A stretch of DNA of 5,223 bases from JANXVV01 sp038230975 (lineage in GTDB: Bacteria; Planctomycetota; Phycisphaerae; Tepidisphaerales; Tepidisphaeraceae), in the NCBI GenBank assembly GCA_038230975.1, contig JBBRMF010000336.1:1-5223 (forward strand), in the 5' to 3' direction. A model generated the notes under the pieces. That model ran no database searches. It was not told the DNA's origin and was given only the letters and a program-made list of their open reading frames with translations. A program made the position numbers and the translations under genes. Each line of letters starts with the position of its first letter. Position 1 is the stretch's first letter. This document shows positions 4,428 to 5,223 of this stretch, in pieces.

Positions 4428-5223
4428 TCATTGCCCTGCCGTCGATCTAGTTTCGGCGTTGACGTCTCCGAGAATCAGTGTGCGAAGGCCTTGCGTGATG
4501 TCGGAGAACAGTCCGATACTCGCCTTGGGTTTTTGGATCGTGCCGGCCACACGCACGGTGGTTGCGCCGCGCTGGAATGTGGTTAGGATTTGATCGAGAT
4601 CGGCGGCGAAGGGGATCTTCAAATCTTTCAATGGCCGCACGGAACCAATGACGAACCCGCTCAACTCGGCATTTCCGAGTTGCCAGAGGTCGGTGATGCG
4701 ACCCGTACCGCGCGCTTCGACGCCGCGATTGAAGTAGTAGAAGCCGGTGATATCGAGGTTGCCGTTCTCCATTCTGAAGGTGGTGTTGCCGGTGCCAGTG
4801 GGAATTTTCGGGCCGAGTTTGACGGACATCAGGGAATAGAGAGTGCCGATGATGGCGTTGTCGGCAAGGTCTGTATCCGTGAGCTTGGCGAAGCCTTGCC
4901 CGACCCATTTGGTGGGGTCCGCCGGGTTGCCCAGAAGGGTGAACTTGGTTTCGAGGCGTCCTGGGGTATTGGGCGCATCGGGACCGTTGACGTGAACGAG
5001 TTGATCGAGGTCGATGTTTCGTCCGTCGAGATCAAGATTCAAGGACCATTCCGCAGGAGAACCACCTGGGCCGTCGAGCGGATGCTGGCTGGCCCGCGCG
5101 AACACGCGGATGTCACCGTCGGCGATTGTCAGATACGAATTGTCGACGATGAACCGCTGTTCATGGTTCGTTGTATTGCGATCGTAGTAGGCGGTCAGGT
5201 CGGCAGACTTGAATTGTAGCGCG
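4428..5223 (-). CDS. AsmA-like envelope protein, C-terminal part (5' end outside window)
   Basis: The reading frame is open from the right edge to a TGA at 4428-4430, giving 264 residues of a larger protein. A GTG at 5103-5105 could be read as a start, but the coding sense continues upstream without a stop (for example YLTIADGDIRV), so I treat it as internal. The fragment is rich in alternating beta-strand segments with DLDGRNIDLDQL, FRMENGNLDITGFYYFNRG, GTGRITDLW and TTVRVAGTIQKPKASIGLF. This is the pattern of AsmA/YhdP/TamB-type proteins, in which a final GTIxxPK repeat lies near the C-terminus. Such proteins are anchored in the inner membrane and extend a long beta-groove across the periplasm, with roles in lipid transport or outer-membrane assembly. 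No transmembrane segment is visible here; it would be at the missing N-terminus. The lipoprotein gene follows 78 bp downstream. Confidence 0.72.
   Translation of the reverse strand, partial: ALQFKSADLTAYYDRNTTNHEQRFIVDNSYLTIADGDIRVFARASQHPLDGPGGSPAEWSLNLDLDGRNIDLDQLVHVNGPDAPNTPGRLETKFTLLGNPADPTKWVGQGFAKLTDTDLADNAIIGTLYSLMSVKLGPKIPTGTGNTTFRMENGNLDITGFYYFNRGVEARGTGRITDLWQLGNAELSGFVIGSVRPLKDLKIPFAADLDQILTTFQRGATTVRVAGTIQKPKASIGLFSDITQGLRTLILGDVNAETRSTAGQ

Noticed and set aside
4428..5105. Complete AsmA-like gene starting at the GTG at 5103-5105
   Set aside because: The same frame is open with sensible coding sequence to the window edge, and the family is much longer and begins with a membrane anchor. 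The GTG is most likely an internal valine.
4590..5219. Plus-strand frame (209 codons) opposite the AsmA-like gene
   Set aside because: It is an antisense shadow. The minus-strand frame has the beta-strand periodicity and AsmA-type segments, while this one shows no motif and no ribosome binding site.

Overview
The window reads as a chromosomal stretch from a GC-rich, Gram-negative-type bacterium. A member of the Planctomycetota or a related lineage is my best guess. This rests on a double-membrane envelope gene (AsmA-like), a lipoprotein with a Cys lipobox, an AGL-type glucanotransferase, and intergenic hairpins of a style I associate with those genomes. No rRNA, tRNA or taxon-defining marker is present, so the placement is tentative.

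Every well-supported gene lies on the minus strand, so transcription runs from high to low coordinates. In that order they are: the 3' part of an AsmA-like envelope protein running off the right edge (4428-5223); a TTG-started lipoprotein of the DUF1259 (LppY/LpqO) family (3711-4349); galE, UDP-glucose 4-epimerase (2561-3553); a free-standing GH13 protein matching the 4-alpha-glucanotransferase half of eukaryotic glycogen debranching enzyme (795-2486); and a Phd/YefM-type antitoxin (300-593) with a promoter and palindromic operator but no recognisable toxin. Positions 1-299 hold no gene I can support.

The intergenic spaces carry structure. Between the lipoprotein and galE lies an AT-rich, roughly 126-bp imperfect inverted repeat that overlaps the lipoprotein stop codon and probably terminates its transcript. 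Between the glucanotransferase and the antitoxin lie three GC-rich hairpins resembling a REP/BIME-type element. Two of them sit between near-identical 16-bp direct repeats, and one copy of that repeat overlaps the glucanotransferase stop codon.

galE and the glucanotransferase are 74 bp apart, each has a good Shine-Dalgarno sequence, and they are plausibly co-transcribed. Together they suggest handling of UDP-hexoses and alpha-glucan (glycogen or maltodextrin). The AsmA-like protein and lipoprotein form a separate envelope-related pair. The antitoxin is an independent, self-regulated unit. I saw no prophage, CRISPR array, insertion sequence or obvious defence system. The most unusual items are the isolated AGL-type transferase, the toxin-less antitoxin with an intact operator, and the DUF1259 protein lacking the family's histidines.
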